DNA from: Pseudomonas capeferrum
Lineage (GTDB): Bacteria > Pseudomonadota > Gammaproteobacteria > Pseudomonadales > Pseudomonadaceae
NCBI RefSeq assembly: GCF_013523055.1
Contig: NZ_JAAMQM010000005.1
Coordinates: 1 to 64,000 of the forward strand
Reading direction: 5' to 3'
DNA length: 64,000 bases
This document shows positions 44,911 to 55,596 of the stretch, piece by piece. A model generated the notes under the pieces. It made no database searches. It worked only from the letters and a program-made list of their open reading frames with translations, and was not told the origin of the DNA. The position numbers and the translations under genes are program-made. How positions within the stretch are numbered: position 1 is the stretch's first letter; the number at the start of each line of letters is the position of its first letter.

Positions 44911-46106
44911 ACCGGGCCGATATCGCGATCATCGGTGGCGGCCTGGTCGGTGCGAGTCTGGCCCTGGCCCTGCAAGGGCAGGCCAAGACGCGGGGCTGGA
45001 AGATCGTCCTGATCGAGCCCTTCGCGCCCGGTGACAGCTTCCAGCCAAGCTATGACGCGCGCTCCTCCGCGCTGTCTTTCGGCACCCGGCGGATCTACGA
45101 GCAGCTTGGAGTCTGGCAGGAAGTCGAGCGTCGCGCCGAACCCATTCGGCAGATCCAGGTATCCGATCGTGGACGATTCGGTTCGACACGCCTCGATGCT
45201 ATCGAGGAAGGCGTGCCGGCGCTCGGCTATGTGGTCGAGAACGCCTGGCTGGGCCAATGCTTGTGGCAAGGGTTGGATCGCGAGGTGGTCAGCTGGCGCT
45301 GTCCGGCCGAAGTGACGGCGATACAGGCCATCGAAAGTGGTTACCGCCTGCAGCTGGACGATGACACTGGCCTGGACTGTTCCTTGGCGGTCCTGGCCGA
45401 CGGAGGTCGTTCGAGCCTGCGCGAGCAGTTAGGTATCCATGTCAGCCATCGGCCTTACGAGCAAAGCGCGGTCATCGCCAACATCACGCCTGGCGAAGCG
45501 CACCGCGGGCAAGCCTTCGAGCGCTTCACCGAGCATGGCCCGATGGCCCTGCTGCCGTTGCCGGACAACCGCTGCGCCCTGGTCTGGACACGGCAGGGCG
45601 CGGATGCCCAGCACCTGGTCGGCCTGGACGAGCGCAACTTCCTCGCCGAGCTGCAGGCAGTCTTCGGTTATCGACTGGGGGCATTGCGCCAGGTCGGTGT
45701 CAGGCACCTCTACCCACTGGCGCTGGTCGAGGCTCAGGAGCAGGTGCGGCCACACCTGGTAGTGCTAGGCAATGCCGCCCATAGCCTGCACCCCATCGCC
45801 GGGCAGGGTTTCAATCTGTCGCTGCGAGATGTGCAGTCACTGGCCGAGGCACTGCTCGCCGGCCCGCAACAGCCTGGCGACCTGACGACCCTGAGCGGCT
45901 ACCTTGAGCGCCAGCGGCTGGACCAGGCACTGACCATTGGCTTTTCCGATCAGGTCACGCGGCTGTTCGGTACCCGTCAACCGCTGCTTGCCACCGGCCG
46001 CAACCTGGGACTGCTCGGTCTTGATCTGCTGCCAACGGCCAAGCGCTGGTTCGCGCGCCAGGCCATGGGCCTGGGCACGCGCCTCAATCCGCGAGGCCGC
46101 CTGTGA
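44907..46106 (+). CDS. ubiH: 2-octaprenyl-6-methoxyphenyl hydroxylase UbiH
   Basis: A 399-residue FAD-dependent monooxygenase that hydroxylates a ubiquinone precursor ring. It has the Rossmann FAD motif IAIIGGGLVGASLALALQ at the N-terminus, the DG-type motif in LAVLADGGRSSLREQLG (about 155-170) and the flavin-binding GNAAHSLHPIAGQGFNLSLR (about 290-310). It is translationally coupled to pepP (ATGA) and to the following DUF4442 gene (GTGA). Orthology to UbiH rests on the pepP-ubiH order. Confidence 0.94.
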   Translation: MNRADIAIIGGGLVGASLALALQGQAKTRGWKIVLIEPFAPGDSFQPSYDARSSALSFGTRRIYEQLGVWQEVERRAEPIRQIQVSDRGRFGSTRLDAIEEGVPALGYVVENAWLGQCLWQGLDREVVSWRCPAEVTAIQAIESGYRLQLDDDTGLDCSLAVLADGGRSSLREQLGIHVSHRPYEQSAVIANITPGEAHRGQAFERFTEHGPMALLPLPDNRCALVWTRQGADAQHLVGLDERNFLAELQAVFGYRLGALRQVGVRHLYPLALVEAQEQVRPHLVVLGNAAHSLHPIAGQGFNLSLRDVQSLAEALLAGPQQPGDLTTLSGYLERQRLDQALTIGFSDQVTRLFGTRQPLLATGRNLGLLGLDLLPTAKRWFARQAMGLGTRLNPRGRL

Positions 46107-46579
46107 GCCACCCATTGGCCAGGCGTGCCCGCTTGCTGCGCTGGCTGCTGAACATCTACCCGCCCTACCTGGGGGCGGGTATCCGCGTGCAGCACATCAG
46201 CCCTGACATGCGCCATGTCAAGGTACGCATGAAGCTGACCCGGTGGAACCGCAATTATGTCGGCACCCAGTTCGGCGGCAGTCTCTATTCGATGGTCGAC
46301 CCGTTCTACATGCTGTTGCTGATGGAACAGCTCGGACGCGATTACATCGTCTGGGACAAGGCAGCCAGCATCGATTTCATCGCGCCGGGCAAAGGCCCGG
46401 TGTTCGCCGAATTCCATATCGATGACGACCTGCTGGAAGACATTCGCCGGCAGACCGCCAGCGGCAAGAAATGCCTGCCCCGTTTGCAGGTCGATATCCG
46501 TGACGCCGCCGGTGAACTGGTGGCGCGGGTCGATAAAACCCTATATGTGCGGCTCAAGCCGCAAGCGAGGCAGGCATAA
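46103..46579 (+). CDS. DUF4442 hot-dog-fold protein
   Basis: A 158-residue protein of the DUF4442 family, related in fold to acyl-CoA thioesterases: KLTRWNRNYVGTQFGGSLYS then MVDPFYMLLLMEQLG, ASIDFIAPGKGPVFAEFHI and KTLYVRLKPQ. It starts with GTG in a GTGA overlap with ubiH and ends 3 nt before the second hydroxylase gene. Its position between two ubiquinone hydroxylases suggests, but does not prove, a link with quinone metabolism. Confidence 0.88.
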   Translation: MSHPLARRARLLRWLLNIYPPYLGAGIRVQHISPDMRHVKVRMKLTRWNRNYVGTQFGGSLYSMVDPFYMLLLMEQLGRDYIVWDKAASIDFIAPGKGPVFAEFHIDDDLLEDIRRQTASGKKCLPRLQVDIRDAAGELVARVDKTLYVRLKPQARQA

Positions 46580-46582
46580 GGC

Positions 46583-47806
46583 ATGGAAATACGCGCAGAT
46601 CTGTTGATTGTCGGTGCCGGTATGGTCGGCAGCGCCCTGGCGTTGGCCTTGCGCCACAGCGGCCTGGAAGTCCTGTTGCTCGACGGCGGCCCGTTGTCGG
46701 TCAAGCCGTTCGATGCCGGCGCGCCTTTCGATCCGAGGGTCAGCGCCCTGTCAGGAGCCAGCCAGCGTATCCTCGACCGGCTCGGCGCCTGGGACGGCAT
46801 CGCCAGGCGGCGGGCCAGTCCCTATTCGGAGATGTGCGTGTGGGACGGCAGCGGCACCGGTCAGATCGACTTCTCGGCGGCCAGCGTGCACGCGCAAGTG
46901 CTTGGCCATATCGTCGAGAACCGCGTGATCCAGGACGGTTTGCTGGAGCGACTGCACGACAGCGATATCGGCCTGTTGGCCAATGCCCGTCTGGAACAGA
47001 TGCGCCGCTCCGGCGACGAGTGGCTGGTGATGCTGGCCGACGGCCGTCGCTTACGCGCGCCCCTGGTGATTGCCGCGGATGGTGCGCAGTCGGCGGTACG
47101 CCGTCTGACCGGCTTTGAAACCCGGGAATGGGACTACCTGCATCACGCCATCGTCACCAGTGTCCGTTGTGCCAGGCCGCACCGGGCGACCGCCTGGCAG
47201 CGCTTCACCGACGAGGGCCCGCTGGCCTTCCTGCCGTTGGTGCGCGACGGTGGGCAGCAGTGGTGTTCCATCGTCTGGTCGACGACGCCGGAACAGGCAG
47301 AGAAAGCCATGGCGCTGGATGATCAGAGCTTCTGCGAAGCATTGGAACGCGCCTTCGAGGGCCGTCTGGGCCAGGTCCTGGAGGCAGACCCGCGTGTCTG
47401 TGTGCCGCTGCGCCAGCGGCATGCCAAGCGTTATGTGGAAGAGGGTCTGGCGTTGATTGGCGATGCCGCGCATACCATTCATCCTCTTGCCGGGCAGGGC
47501 GTCAACCTCGGCTTCCTCGATGCCGCCGTGCTGGCCGAGGAGCTGCAGCGGGCCTGTGACCGCGGCGAACGCTTGGCCGACGCGCGCGTGCTGAGCCGCT
47601 ATGAACGCCGGCGCATGCCTCACAACTTGGCGCTGATGGCCGCGATGGAAGGTTTCGAGCGGTTGTTCCAGGCCGATCCACTGCCGCTGCGCTGGTTGCG
47701 CAATACTGGGCTGAAGTGGGTAGATCGGTTGCCTGAAGCCAAGGCGCTGTTCGTGCGCCAGGCCTTGGGCTTGAGTGGCGACCTGCCGGAACTGGCGCGC
47801 CCCTGA
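46583..47806 (+). CDS. UbiI/VisC-type FAD-dependent ubiquinone hydroxylase
   Basis: A 407-residue flavin monooxygenase of the UbiH/UbiF/UbiI/COQ6 family. It has LLIVGAGMVGSALALALRHS, LVIAADGAQSAVRRLTGFET and IGDAAHTIHPLAGQGVNLGF, all intact. It probably performs the second or third ring hydroxylation of ubiquinone synthesis (C5 or C6); the exact position cannot be told from sequence. It ends the ygfB-pepP-ubiH operon; about 100 bp separate it from the iron-binding gene. Confidence 0.92.
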   Translation: MEIRADLLIVGAGMVGSALALALRHSGLEVLLLDGGPLSVKPFDAGAPFDPRVSALSGASQRILDRLGAWDGIARRRASPYSEMCVWDGSGTGQIDFSAASVHAQVLGHIVENRVIQDGLLERLHDSDIGLLANARLEQMRRSGDEWLVMLADGRRLRAPLVIAADGAQSAVRRLTGFETREWDYLHHAIVTSVRCARPHRATAWQRFTDEGPLAFLPLVRDGGQQWCSIVWSTTPEQAEKAMALDDQSFCEALERAFEGRLGQVLEADPRVCVPLRQRHAKRYVEEGLALIGDAAHTIHPLAGQGVNLGFLDAAVLAEELQRACDRGERLADARVLSRYERRRMPHNLALMAAMEGFERLFQADPLPLRWLRNTGLKWVDRLPEAKALFVRQALGLSGDLPELARP

Positions 47807-47857
47807 GGCTGCTGCAACATCCGGTAACGGCTAAGAGAGCGAATCGGTTTGAGCCGC

Positions 47858-47880
47858 CAAATGGTATTAACTACCATTTG
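47858..47880 (+). promoter_or_regulatory. perfect palindrome upstream of the iron-binding gene
   Basis: CAAATGGTA-TTAAC-TACCATTTG has perfect 9-bp arms and ends 28 bp before the ferric iron-binding gene. It is an obvious dimer-binding site candidate. Fur is the expected regulator of such a gene, but the sequence departs from the GATAATGATAATCATTATC Fur consensus, so another repressor is possible. Confidence 0.5.
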
Positions 47881-47908
47881 CGCCTCTCAATTCACCGAGG
47901 ACCGCACC

Positions 47909-48910
47909 ATGTTGTCACGCAAGCACCTACTGGCCGCCCTGGCCCTGACGCTATCGAGCGGCATCGCCAGCGCCGCCGACGAAGTGGTGGTGTATTCCTC
48001 GCGCATCGACGAGCTGATCAAGCCGGTGTTCGATGCGTATACGGCCAAGACCGGGGTGAAGATCAAGTTCATCACCGACAAGGAAGCCCCATTGATGCAG
48101 CGCATCAAGGCCGAGGGCGAGAATGGCGTTGCCGACCTGCTGCTCACGGTCGATGCTGGCAACCTCTGGCAGGCCGAGCGGATGGGTATCCTGCAGCCGA
48201 TCCAGTCGGACGTCATCGACCGGAACATCCCGCCCCAGTACCGCGCCACGTCTCATGCGTGGACCGGCCTGAGCCTGCGTGCGCGGACCATCGCCTATGC
48301 CACCGACCGGGTCGAGCCGCAGGACCTGAGCACCTACGAGGCGCTGGCCGACAAGCAATGGGAAGGACGTCTGTGCCTGCGAACCGGCAAGAAAGTCTAC
48401 AACCAGTCGCTGACCGCTACCCTGATCGAGAACCACGGCGAGCAGAAGACCGAGGAGATCATCAAGGGCTGGGTCAACAACCTGTCCACGGACGTGTTCT
48501 CCGATGACACCGCGGTGCTCCAGGCCATCGAGGCGGGACAGTGCGACGTCGGTATCGTCAACACCTATTACTACGGCCGCCTGCACAAGGCGCAGCCGAG
48601 CCTGCCGATCAAGCTGTTCTGGCCCAACCAGGCCGACCGTGGGGTGCATGTCAATCTGTCGGGCATCGGCCTAACCCAGCATGCGCCGCATCCGCAAGCC
48701 GCCAGGGCGCTGGTGGAATGGATGACCGGTGAGGAGGCGCAAAAGCTGTTCGCCGACATCAACCAGGAGTTCCCGGCCAACTCCAAGGTCGAGCCTTCCT
48801 CGGAAGTCGCGGCCTGGGGCACGTTCAAGGCAGACAGCATTCCGGTCGAAGTCGCCGGCAAACGCCAGGCCGAGGCGATCCGCCTGATGGATCGGGCGGG
48901 GTGGAACTGA
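47909..48910 (+). CDS. ferric iron ABC transporter substrate-binding protein
   Basis: A 333-residue periplasmic Fe(III)-binding protein of the FbpA/FutA/AfuA class. It has a signal peptide ([19 protein letters not shown]), the mature start [20 protein letters not shown], the [12 protein letters not shown] hinge region and a tyrosine cluster [13 protein letters not shown] (about residue 215) that supplies iron ligands in this family. The ATG follows CGAGGA. The cognate permease is encoded after a REP element; no ATPase gene is present in the window. Confidence 0.93.
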   Translation: MLSRKHLLAALALTLSSGIASAADEVVVYSSRIDELIKPVFDAYTAKTGVKIKFITDKEAPLMQRIKAEGENGVADLLLTVDAGNLWQAERMGILQPIQSDVIDRNIPPQYRATSHAWTGLSLRARTIAYATDRVEPQDLSTYEALADKQWEGRLCLRTGKKVYNQSLTATLIENHGEQKTEEIIKGWVNNLSTDVFSDDTAVLQAIEAGQCDVGIVNTYYYGRLHKAQPSLPIKLFWPNQADRGVHVNLSGIGLTQHAPHPQAARALVEWMTGEEAQKLFADINQEFPANSKVEPSSEVAAWGTFKADSIPVEVAGKRQAEAIRLMDRAGWN

Positions 48911-49041
48911 GCCTCGGGCTTCATCCTTGTTGATAGCATCGGGTCGACGATTGCTGTGGCCTGATACGTCCATGCGAGTCAGTTAGGAAAAGCATTCGAT
49001 TTTCCACATGTCGCAGCTTATTTTCTGCGCCTGAGACCTCC

Positions 49042-49158
49042 TGTGAAGCTGCTGGCCTCATCGCGGGACAAGCCCGCTCGCCACCGATGAGCGGTGCAAT
49101 GAAGACTTGTTCCCGGTGGCGAGCGGGCTTGCCCCGCGATGAGGCCAGCAGCTTCACA
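49042..49158. repeat. REP doublet (inverted pair)
   Basis: Two 45-bp arms, 49042-49086 and 49114-49158, are inverted copies with one mismatch and contain the core GCGGGACAAGCCCGCTCGCC. They are separated by 27 bp. This is a REPIN-like mobile palindrome in the gap between the iron-binding gene and the permease. No gene lies in the 364-bp gap. Confidence 0.92.
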
Positions 49159-49274
49159 GCGGACCTTATAAGCCAAAAATAAACCTCAGCATTTGCAAGC
49201 GAAATGCTTTTCTTAATCGACTGACATCATGGTAAAGCCGCGATGCCGTCTATCGCCACGCAGAGACCCCTTCC

Positions 49275-50888
49275 TTGTACGCACGCCGTTGGTACCTCCC
49301 GGTTTTCTCCATCGCCGCCCTGGTGCTCCTGCCCCTGAGCGTATTGTTGCTGTCCTGGCAAAGCATCGATCTACAGATCTGGTCACACCTGCTCGAGACG
49401 CAGATGGGTCGCCTGCTGGGCAATACCCTCACTCTGGTACTGGGCGTGGGCGTCGGCGTGACGGTACTAGGGGTCAGCCTGGCATGGCTGACCAGCCTGT
49501 GCGAGTTTCCTGGCCGACGTTGGCTGGATTGGGCACTGATGCTGCCGTTCGCGATTCCCGCCTACGTACTGGCATTCGTCTTTGTCGGGCTGCTGGACTT
49601 CGCGGGGCCGGTGCAGAGTGCGCTGCGTGAAGTATTCGGGCCCATGCGCCTGCCGCGAGTGCGCTCCACTGGCGGAGTGATCATCGTCCTGGTGCTGGTG
49701 TTCTATCCCTATGTCTATCTGCTGGCGCGCACAGCCTTCCTGGCCCAGGGCAAGGGGTTGATGGAGGCAGCGCGGGTGCTCGGGCTGTCGCCGCTGCAGG
49801 CCTTCTGGCGGGTAGCCTTGCCCATGGCGCGACCAGCGATCGGCGCGGGCATTGCCCTGGCGCTGATGGAAACTCTGGCCGATTTCGGCGCGGTGGCGGT
49901 ATTCAACTTCGACACCTTCACCACGGCGATCTACAAGACCTGGTACGGCTTCTTCAGCCTGTCCAGCGCGACGCAACTGGCCAGCCTGTTGCTGCTCGCG
50001 GTGATGCTGGTGCTATATGGCGAGCGCCGAGCCCGTGGCGCAACGCGCAGTGGCAACGAGCGCCCTCGGGGAGCTGCGCTTTATCACCTACGTGGCATCA
50101 AGGCGGCGGCGGCCAGTGGCTGGTGCCTGCTGGTCTTCGCCTGCGCCTTCGTCATTCCACTCACGCAGTTGCTGGTCTGGTTCTGGCAGCGTGGACGCTT
50201 CGATCTCGATGAACGCTACACCGGGTTGATCCTGCACACGCTCTACCTGGGCGCCATGGCGGCACTGGTGACGGTCTGCGTCGCGCTGGTGCTTGCATTC
50301 GCCCGACGCCAGGCGCCCGTGCGGGCCATCCGTGCCGGCGTCGGTATCGCCAACCTGGGCTACGCCCTGCCGGGCTCGGTGCTGGCGGTGGCGATCATGC
50401 TGGCGTTCAGTTACCTCGACAACCATTTGGTGGTGCCGTTATCGACCTGGCTTGGCGCAGCAGGCAAGCCGCTCTTGCTGGGCAGCCTGTCGGCCTTGAT
50501 GCTGGCCTACCTGGTGCGCTTCATCGCGGTGGCCTACGGCCCGTTGGAGAGCAGCCTCGAGCGTATTCGTCCCTCGTTGCCGGAGGCCTCGCGCAGCCTG
50601 GGTATCGGCGGGCCGAGATTGTTCTTCAAGGTCTACCTGCCCTTGCTGGTCCCGGGTGCCCTGAGCGCCGCGCTGCTGGTGTTCGTCGATGTCCTCAAGG
50701 AGATGCCGGCGACCCTGCTCATGCGCCCGTTCGGTTGGGACACCCTGGCCGTGCGGGTCTTCGAAATGACCAGTGAAGGCGAGTGGGCTCGCGCCTCGTT
50801 GCCGGCGCTCACACTCATCCTGGTCGGCCTGCTGCCGGTCATCGGGTTGATACGGCGCTCGGGGCGACGCCCGAGTCATAGTCACTAA
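49275..50888 (+). CDS. ferric iron ABC transporter permease
   Basis: A 537-residue inner-membrane permease of the FbpB/SfuB type, with two fused BPD_transp_1 units and about 12 hydrophobic helices. Each unit has an EAA-like loop: MEAARVLGLSPLQAFWRVAL (about 160-180) and PEASRSLGIGGPRLFFKVYL (about 435-455). The start is a TTG at 49275 with only a weak GAGA upstream; no better in-frame start is visible, because the ATG at 49230 is in another frame. It should form the channel for the ferric iron-binding protein encoded upstream. Confidence 0.9.
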   Translation: MYARRWYLPVFSIAALVLLPLSVLLLSWQSIDLQIWSHLLETQMGRLLGNTLTLVLGVGVGVTVLGVSLAWLTSLCEFPGRRWLDWALMLPFAIPAYVLAFVFVGLLDFAGPVQSALREVFGPMRLPRVRSTGGVIIVLVLVFYPYVYLLARTAFLAQGKGLMEAARVLGLSPLQAFWRVALPMARPAIGAGIALALMETLADFGAVAVFNFDTFTTAIYKTWYGFFSLSSATQLASLLLLAVMLVLYGERRARGATRSGNERPRGAALYHLRGIKAAAASGWCLLVFACAFVIPLTQLLVWFWQRGRFDLDERYTGLILHTLYLGAMAALVTVCVALVLAFARRQAPVRAIRAGVGIANLGYALPGSVLAVAIMLAFSYLDNHLVVPLSTWLGAAGKPLLLGSLSALMLAYLVRFIAVAYGPLESSLERIRPSLPEASRSLGIGGPRLFFKVYLPLLVPGALSAALLVFVDVLKEMPATLLMRPFGWDTLAVRVFEMTSEGEWARASLPALTLILVGLLPVIGLIRRSGRRPSHSH

Positions 50889-51011
50889 GGATGCCAGGCC
50901 GCGCCCCTTGAGGCTACAATGCGCGGCAATCGCTGCGGCGGGTCCTATACGGCAGGTGGCAGAGGGACGCCACCAAAAGCCGCCGCTTCGCACGTCCGGA
51001 AGGAGAAACCC
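50889..51011 (+). promoter_or_regulatory. gcvT leader with promoter and hairpin
   Basis: GCTACAATGC at about 50932 supplies a plausible -10 box (TACAAT), and GGTGGC-N8-GCCACC makes a short stem at about 50955-50974. An AGGAG ribosome site precedes the ATG. I do not see the paired aptamer of a glycine riboswitch. Confidence 0.35.
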
Positions 51012-52094
51012 ATGGGACAGCGTACGCCTCTTTATGACCTGCACCTGGCGCTCGGCGCCAAGATGGTCGATTTTGGCGGTTGGGACATGCCCCTGCATTA
51101 CGGCTCGCAAGTCGAAGAGCACCATCAGGTGCGCAAGGACTGCGGCGTGTTCGATGTATCCCACATGACCGTGATCGATGTCGGTGGCCGTGACGCCATG
51201 CCCTGGCTGCAGCACGTGCTGGCCAACAATATCGCGCGGCTGGATGGCCTGGGCAGGGCGCTTTACAGCCCAATGCTCAACGAGCAGGGTGGGGTCGTGG
51301 ACGACTTGATCGCCTATCGTACCGACGCTGGCTACAGGCTGGTGACCAACGCTGCAAGCCGCGACAGGGTGCTGGCCTGGTTGAAGGTACGCAGTGCCGG
51401 TTTCGATGTCGGCATCGAAGAGCAGGCACAGTTGGCGATCCTCGCCGTCCAGGGCCCTCATGCCCGCGAACGGGTGGCTGAGCTGGTCAGCGCCGCCCGT
51501 GCGACATTGATCCGCGAGCTGCACTCGTTCGAAGGTTTCGCCGATGGCGACTGGTTCATCGCTCGCACCGGCTACACCGGTGAAGACGGCCTGGAAATCA
51601 TTCTGCCAGGACATCAGGCGCCGGCTTTCTTCAACGATCTGGTCGGTGCCGGCATTGCGCCAAGTGGCCTGGGCGCTCGTGACACGTTGCGTCTGGAAGC
51701 CGGGATGAACCTCTACGGCCAGGATATTGACGAACGACATACGCCCCTGACCTCCAACCTTGGCTGGAGCGTTGCCTGGGAGCCGGTCGAGCGCGAATTC
51801 ATGGGGCGCACCGGCTTGCTGGCGGAAATCGAGCATGGCGTGCAGGACAAATTGGTCGGCCTGGTCCTTGAGGAACGTGGTGTATTGCGTGCCCACCAGG
51901 TGGTACGGGTCGCCGGGATTGGCGAAGGTGAGATCACCAGTGGTAGCTTCTCTCCTACGTTGAGCAAATCCATTGCCCTGGCGCGTGTACCGATGGCTAC
52001 TGGCGACCGTGCCGAAGTGGAAATCCGTGGCAAGTGGTATCCGGTGCGGGTGGTCAAGCCGACTTTCGTGCGCCATGGCAAAATCCTGATCTAA
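51012..52094 (+). CDS. gcvT: glycine cleavage system T protein (aminomethyltransferase)
   Basis: A 360-residue tetrahydrofolate-dependent aminomethyltransferase that takes the methylene group from the lipoyl-bound intermediate on H protein. Motifs: LYDLHLALGAKMVDFGGWDM, VFDVSHMTVIDVGG, NEQGGVVDDLIAYR, ARTGYTGEDGLEI and GARDTLRLEAGMNLYGQD. The ATG at 51012 follows AGGAG. gcvH follows 48 bp downstream; gcvP is not in the window, so this is a gcvTH pair. Confidence 0.97.
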   Translation: MGQRTPLYDLHLALGAKMVDFGGWDMPLHYGSQVEEHHQVRKDCGVFDVSHMTVIDVGGRDAMPWLQHVLANNIARLDGLGRALYSPMLNEQGGVVDDLIAYRTDAGYRLVTNAASRDRVLAWLKVRSAGFDVGIEEQAQLAILAVQGPHARERVAELVSAARATLIRELHSFEGFADGDWFIARTGYTGEDGLEIILPGHQAPAFFNDLVGAGIAPSGLGARDTLRLEAGMNLYGQDIDERHTPLTSNLGWSVAWEPVEREFMGRTGLLAEIEHGVQDKLVGLVLEERGVLRAHQVVRVAGIGEGEITSGSFSPTLSKSIALARVPMATGDRAEVEIRGKWYPVRVVKPTFVRHGKILI

Positions 52095-52142
52095 TCCAAT
52101 TTCCGGCGGACCGACCGCTGACCCAATCGAGGACACACCAAT

Positions 52143-52526
52143 ATGAGCAATATCCCCGCCGAACTGCGTTACGCCGAAAGCCATGAGTGGGCGCGCCTTG
52201 AAGCCGATGGCAGCGTGACCGTAGGCATCAGCGACCATGCCCAGGAAGCCCTGGGTGACGTCGTGTTCGTCGAGCTGGCGGAAGTGGGCAAGGTGTTCGC
52301 TGCAGGCGACGCGGCCGGTGTGGTCGAGTCGGTCAAGGCCGCTTCGGACATCTATGCGCCTGTGAGTGGCGAGGTCATCGCCGTCAACGAGGCGCTGGGG
52401 GATGCTCCGGAACAGCTGAATGAACAGCCTTACGATGCCTGGATCTTCAAGCTCAAGCCGAGCAATCCTGCGGAGTTGGAGGCTTTGAAAGATGCTGCCG
52501 GCTACAAGGCTGCCATCGGCGAATAA
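52143..52526 (+). CDS. gcvH: glycine cleavage system H protein
   Basis: A 127-residue lipoyl carrier protein. It has the start [20 protein letters not shown], the lipoyl-lysine site [20 protein letters not shown] and the C-terminal [17 protein letters not shown]. It shuttles the aminomethyl group between the P, T and L proteins. It is paired with gcvT and followed by a hairpin terminator. Confidence 0.97.
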   Translation: MSNIPAELRYAESHEWARLEADGSVTVGISDHAQEALGDVVFVELAEVGKVFAAGDAAGVVESVKAASDIYAPVSGEVIAVNEALGDAPEQLNEQPYDAWIFKLKPSNPAELEALKDAAGYKAAIGE

Positions 52527-52553
52527 GATTTTGTCAGGTTTTTGATTTGCATA

Positions 52554-52583
52554 ACGGCAGCCATGCGGCTGCCGTGGCTTTTC
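52554..52583 (+). terminator. intrinsic terminator after gcvH
   Basis: ACGGCAGCC-ATGC-GGCTGCCGT forms a 9-bp stem at 52554-52575, followed by GGCTTTT; it begins 28 bp after the gcvH stop. Confidence 0.85.
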
Positions 52584-52772
52584 CAGCGGTCTTGAGATCA
52601 AGCGCCGCATGGGCGGTGCTCGACCTTACCTCCAGTCATGCACCCGGCTGCCCTTATGCATTTCGCTCAGCGGTCCTTGCGCAATCAACCCCTAACTCTA
52701 ATGCCATTCAGTTAAGGGAAGTAGTCGGTTCAAATGCGGACGCTTGGCCTCCGGCTTCGAGTTCTTTAGTGC

Positions 52773-52864
52773 TGCTGCTGGCCTATCGTGGGACAAGCCC
52801 GCTCGCCACCGGTGCACGGTGTTTCCGGTGGCGAGCGGGCTTGTCCCGCGATAGGCCAGCAGCA
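52773..52864. repeat. REP doublet (inverted pair)
   Basis: Arms at 52773-52812 and 52825-52864 (40 bp each, one mismatch) with only a 12-bp spacer form a very strong hairpin. It has the same core as the doublet near 49.1 kb (GGGACAAGCCCGCTCGCCACC). It sits in the 430-bp gap between gcvH and the convergent DUF2388 gene. No gene is seen in the gap. Confidence 0.92.
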
Positions 52865-52956
52865 TCAATAAAAAACTCAGAAGCCAAACAAGAACTCCAG
52901 CCAACGAAATTTGCTGGCTTTTCCTTAAGTGGCCAGCATTGCCTTCAATCCCCGAC

Positions 52957-53271
52957 TCACTCGGCTACGGCATTCTTCGCCAGGATAGCATTGGCCAGAT
53001 CCATATCGCTGGCCTGCAAGCCTGGGTTGTCAGCGCGTACCTTGTGCATCGCCGCTTCCAGATAAGGCCCACGGATCTGTCCCTGACTGGCGACATAGCT
53101 GCCCGCGTCATCCTGGGCGGCAATGATCATCTTGTGATCCTTGAACGTCAGGTAGGTCGATGCCGTGGTCGCGCCGGACGAGATGATGTCGCGCCAGAAG
53201 CTATCGGCCATGGCGGTGCCGAGAGGCAGGGAGAGCAAGGCGGTAGCCGCGATGGCGGTTTTGAGACGCAT
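52957..53271 (-). CDS. DUF2388 exported protein
   Basis: A 104-residue protein of the Pseudomonas DUF2388 family. It has a signal peptide (RLKTAIAATALLSLPLGTA before MADSFWRD) and the family core TYLTFKDHKMIIAAQDDAGS, then ALRGPYLEAA-type text (here GQIRGPYLEAAMHKVRADNP). ATG 53271 has GAGGTG upstream. It is probably periplasmic; function unknown. It lies downstream of the GspE-like gene on the same strand, 93 bp away. Confidence 0.88.
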   Translation of the reverse strand: MRLKTAIAATALLSLPLGTAMADSFWRDIISSGATTASTYLTFKDHKMIIAAQDDAGSYVASQGQIRGPYLEAAMHKVRADNPGLQASDMDLANAILAKNAVAE

Positions 53272-53364
53272 GATGATCACCTCGACTGGCGACAATTGTT
53301 CGTGAACGATTTGATTCCGGGCTCGGGAAGCAAGTTCCCGCGTCTCCCCGGCATATTCGTGGTG

Positions 53365-55032
<1,668 letters not shown>

Positions 55033-55123
55033 GGCAGCATCCTTGCCAGTCCGATGGACATGCAAGGCTAGACATGGCTGGGCGATAGCGTCGCGGACAA
55101 CGGTTACCGGATCTTGCCAGGGC

Positions 55124-55471
55124 TCATGGCGCCGCGATGCCGCTCAGTCGCGGCCGTACTTCGTTGAGCGCAGGCTGGCTTTCAAGGGTGACTTCGTCCA
55201 CGCAGATCAGGTTGCGCAGTTTCTGGGCGATCACTTCGGCACGATGCCAGCTGAGGCCCGCAACGCCGATCTGGACTTCCAGCCAATCGTCCTGCTGGCT
55301 TACCTGCACGCTGTGCGGGGTGAGGAACTGCAACGCGAACAGATTGAGCACGCGGCACAGACTGTCGGGCTCGACTTCGACCCGCAGCTGGTAGCGGGCA
55401 TTGCTGTGCGCATTGCCGGCGGCCCAGGTGTCGGTACGAAGCGGGGTGTCAGGGCGTTCGAGTACGTTCAT
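55124..55471 (-). CDS. ACT-like small protein
   Basis: A 115-residue protein with one ACT-like domain: ARYQLRVEVEPDSLCRVLNL then FALQFLTPHSVQVSQQDD and AEVIAQKLRNLICVDEVTLE. This resembles the small regulatory subunits of acetohydroxyacid synthase (IlvM/IlvN type) or amino-acid sensors. ATG 55471 has GGAGG five nt upstream, better than the ATG at 55483. It is divergent from the Lrp gene, 125 bp away. Family assignment is by pattern only. Confidence 0.65.
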   Translation of the reverse strand: MNVLERPDTPLRTDTWAAGNAHSNARYQLRVEVEPDSLCRVLNLFALQFLTPHSVQVSQQDDWLEVQIGVAGLSWHRAEVIAQKLRNLICVDEVTLESQPALNEVRPRLSGIAAP

Positions 55472-55596
55472 GCGGACCTCCATAAAGATGGAGGCATTCT
55501 GTCAGCTCCAACGAGGTTTTTTTTCGCTATGATCTGCCTGTTTTCATTAGATTCTGAATAGATCAACTCGATAATGATGGCTTTGGAGAATCATTC

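Noticed and set aside
50889..51011. Glycine riboswitch upstream of gcvT
   Set aside because: The 120-bp leader is too short for the tandem aptamer and I cannot find its conserved core; only a promoter-like -10 and one small stem are visible.
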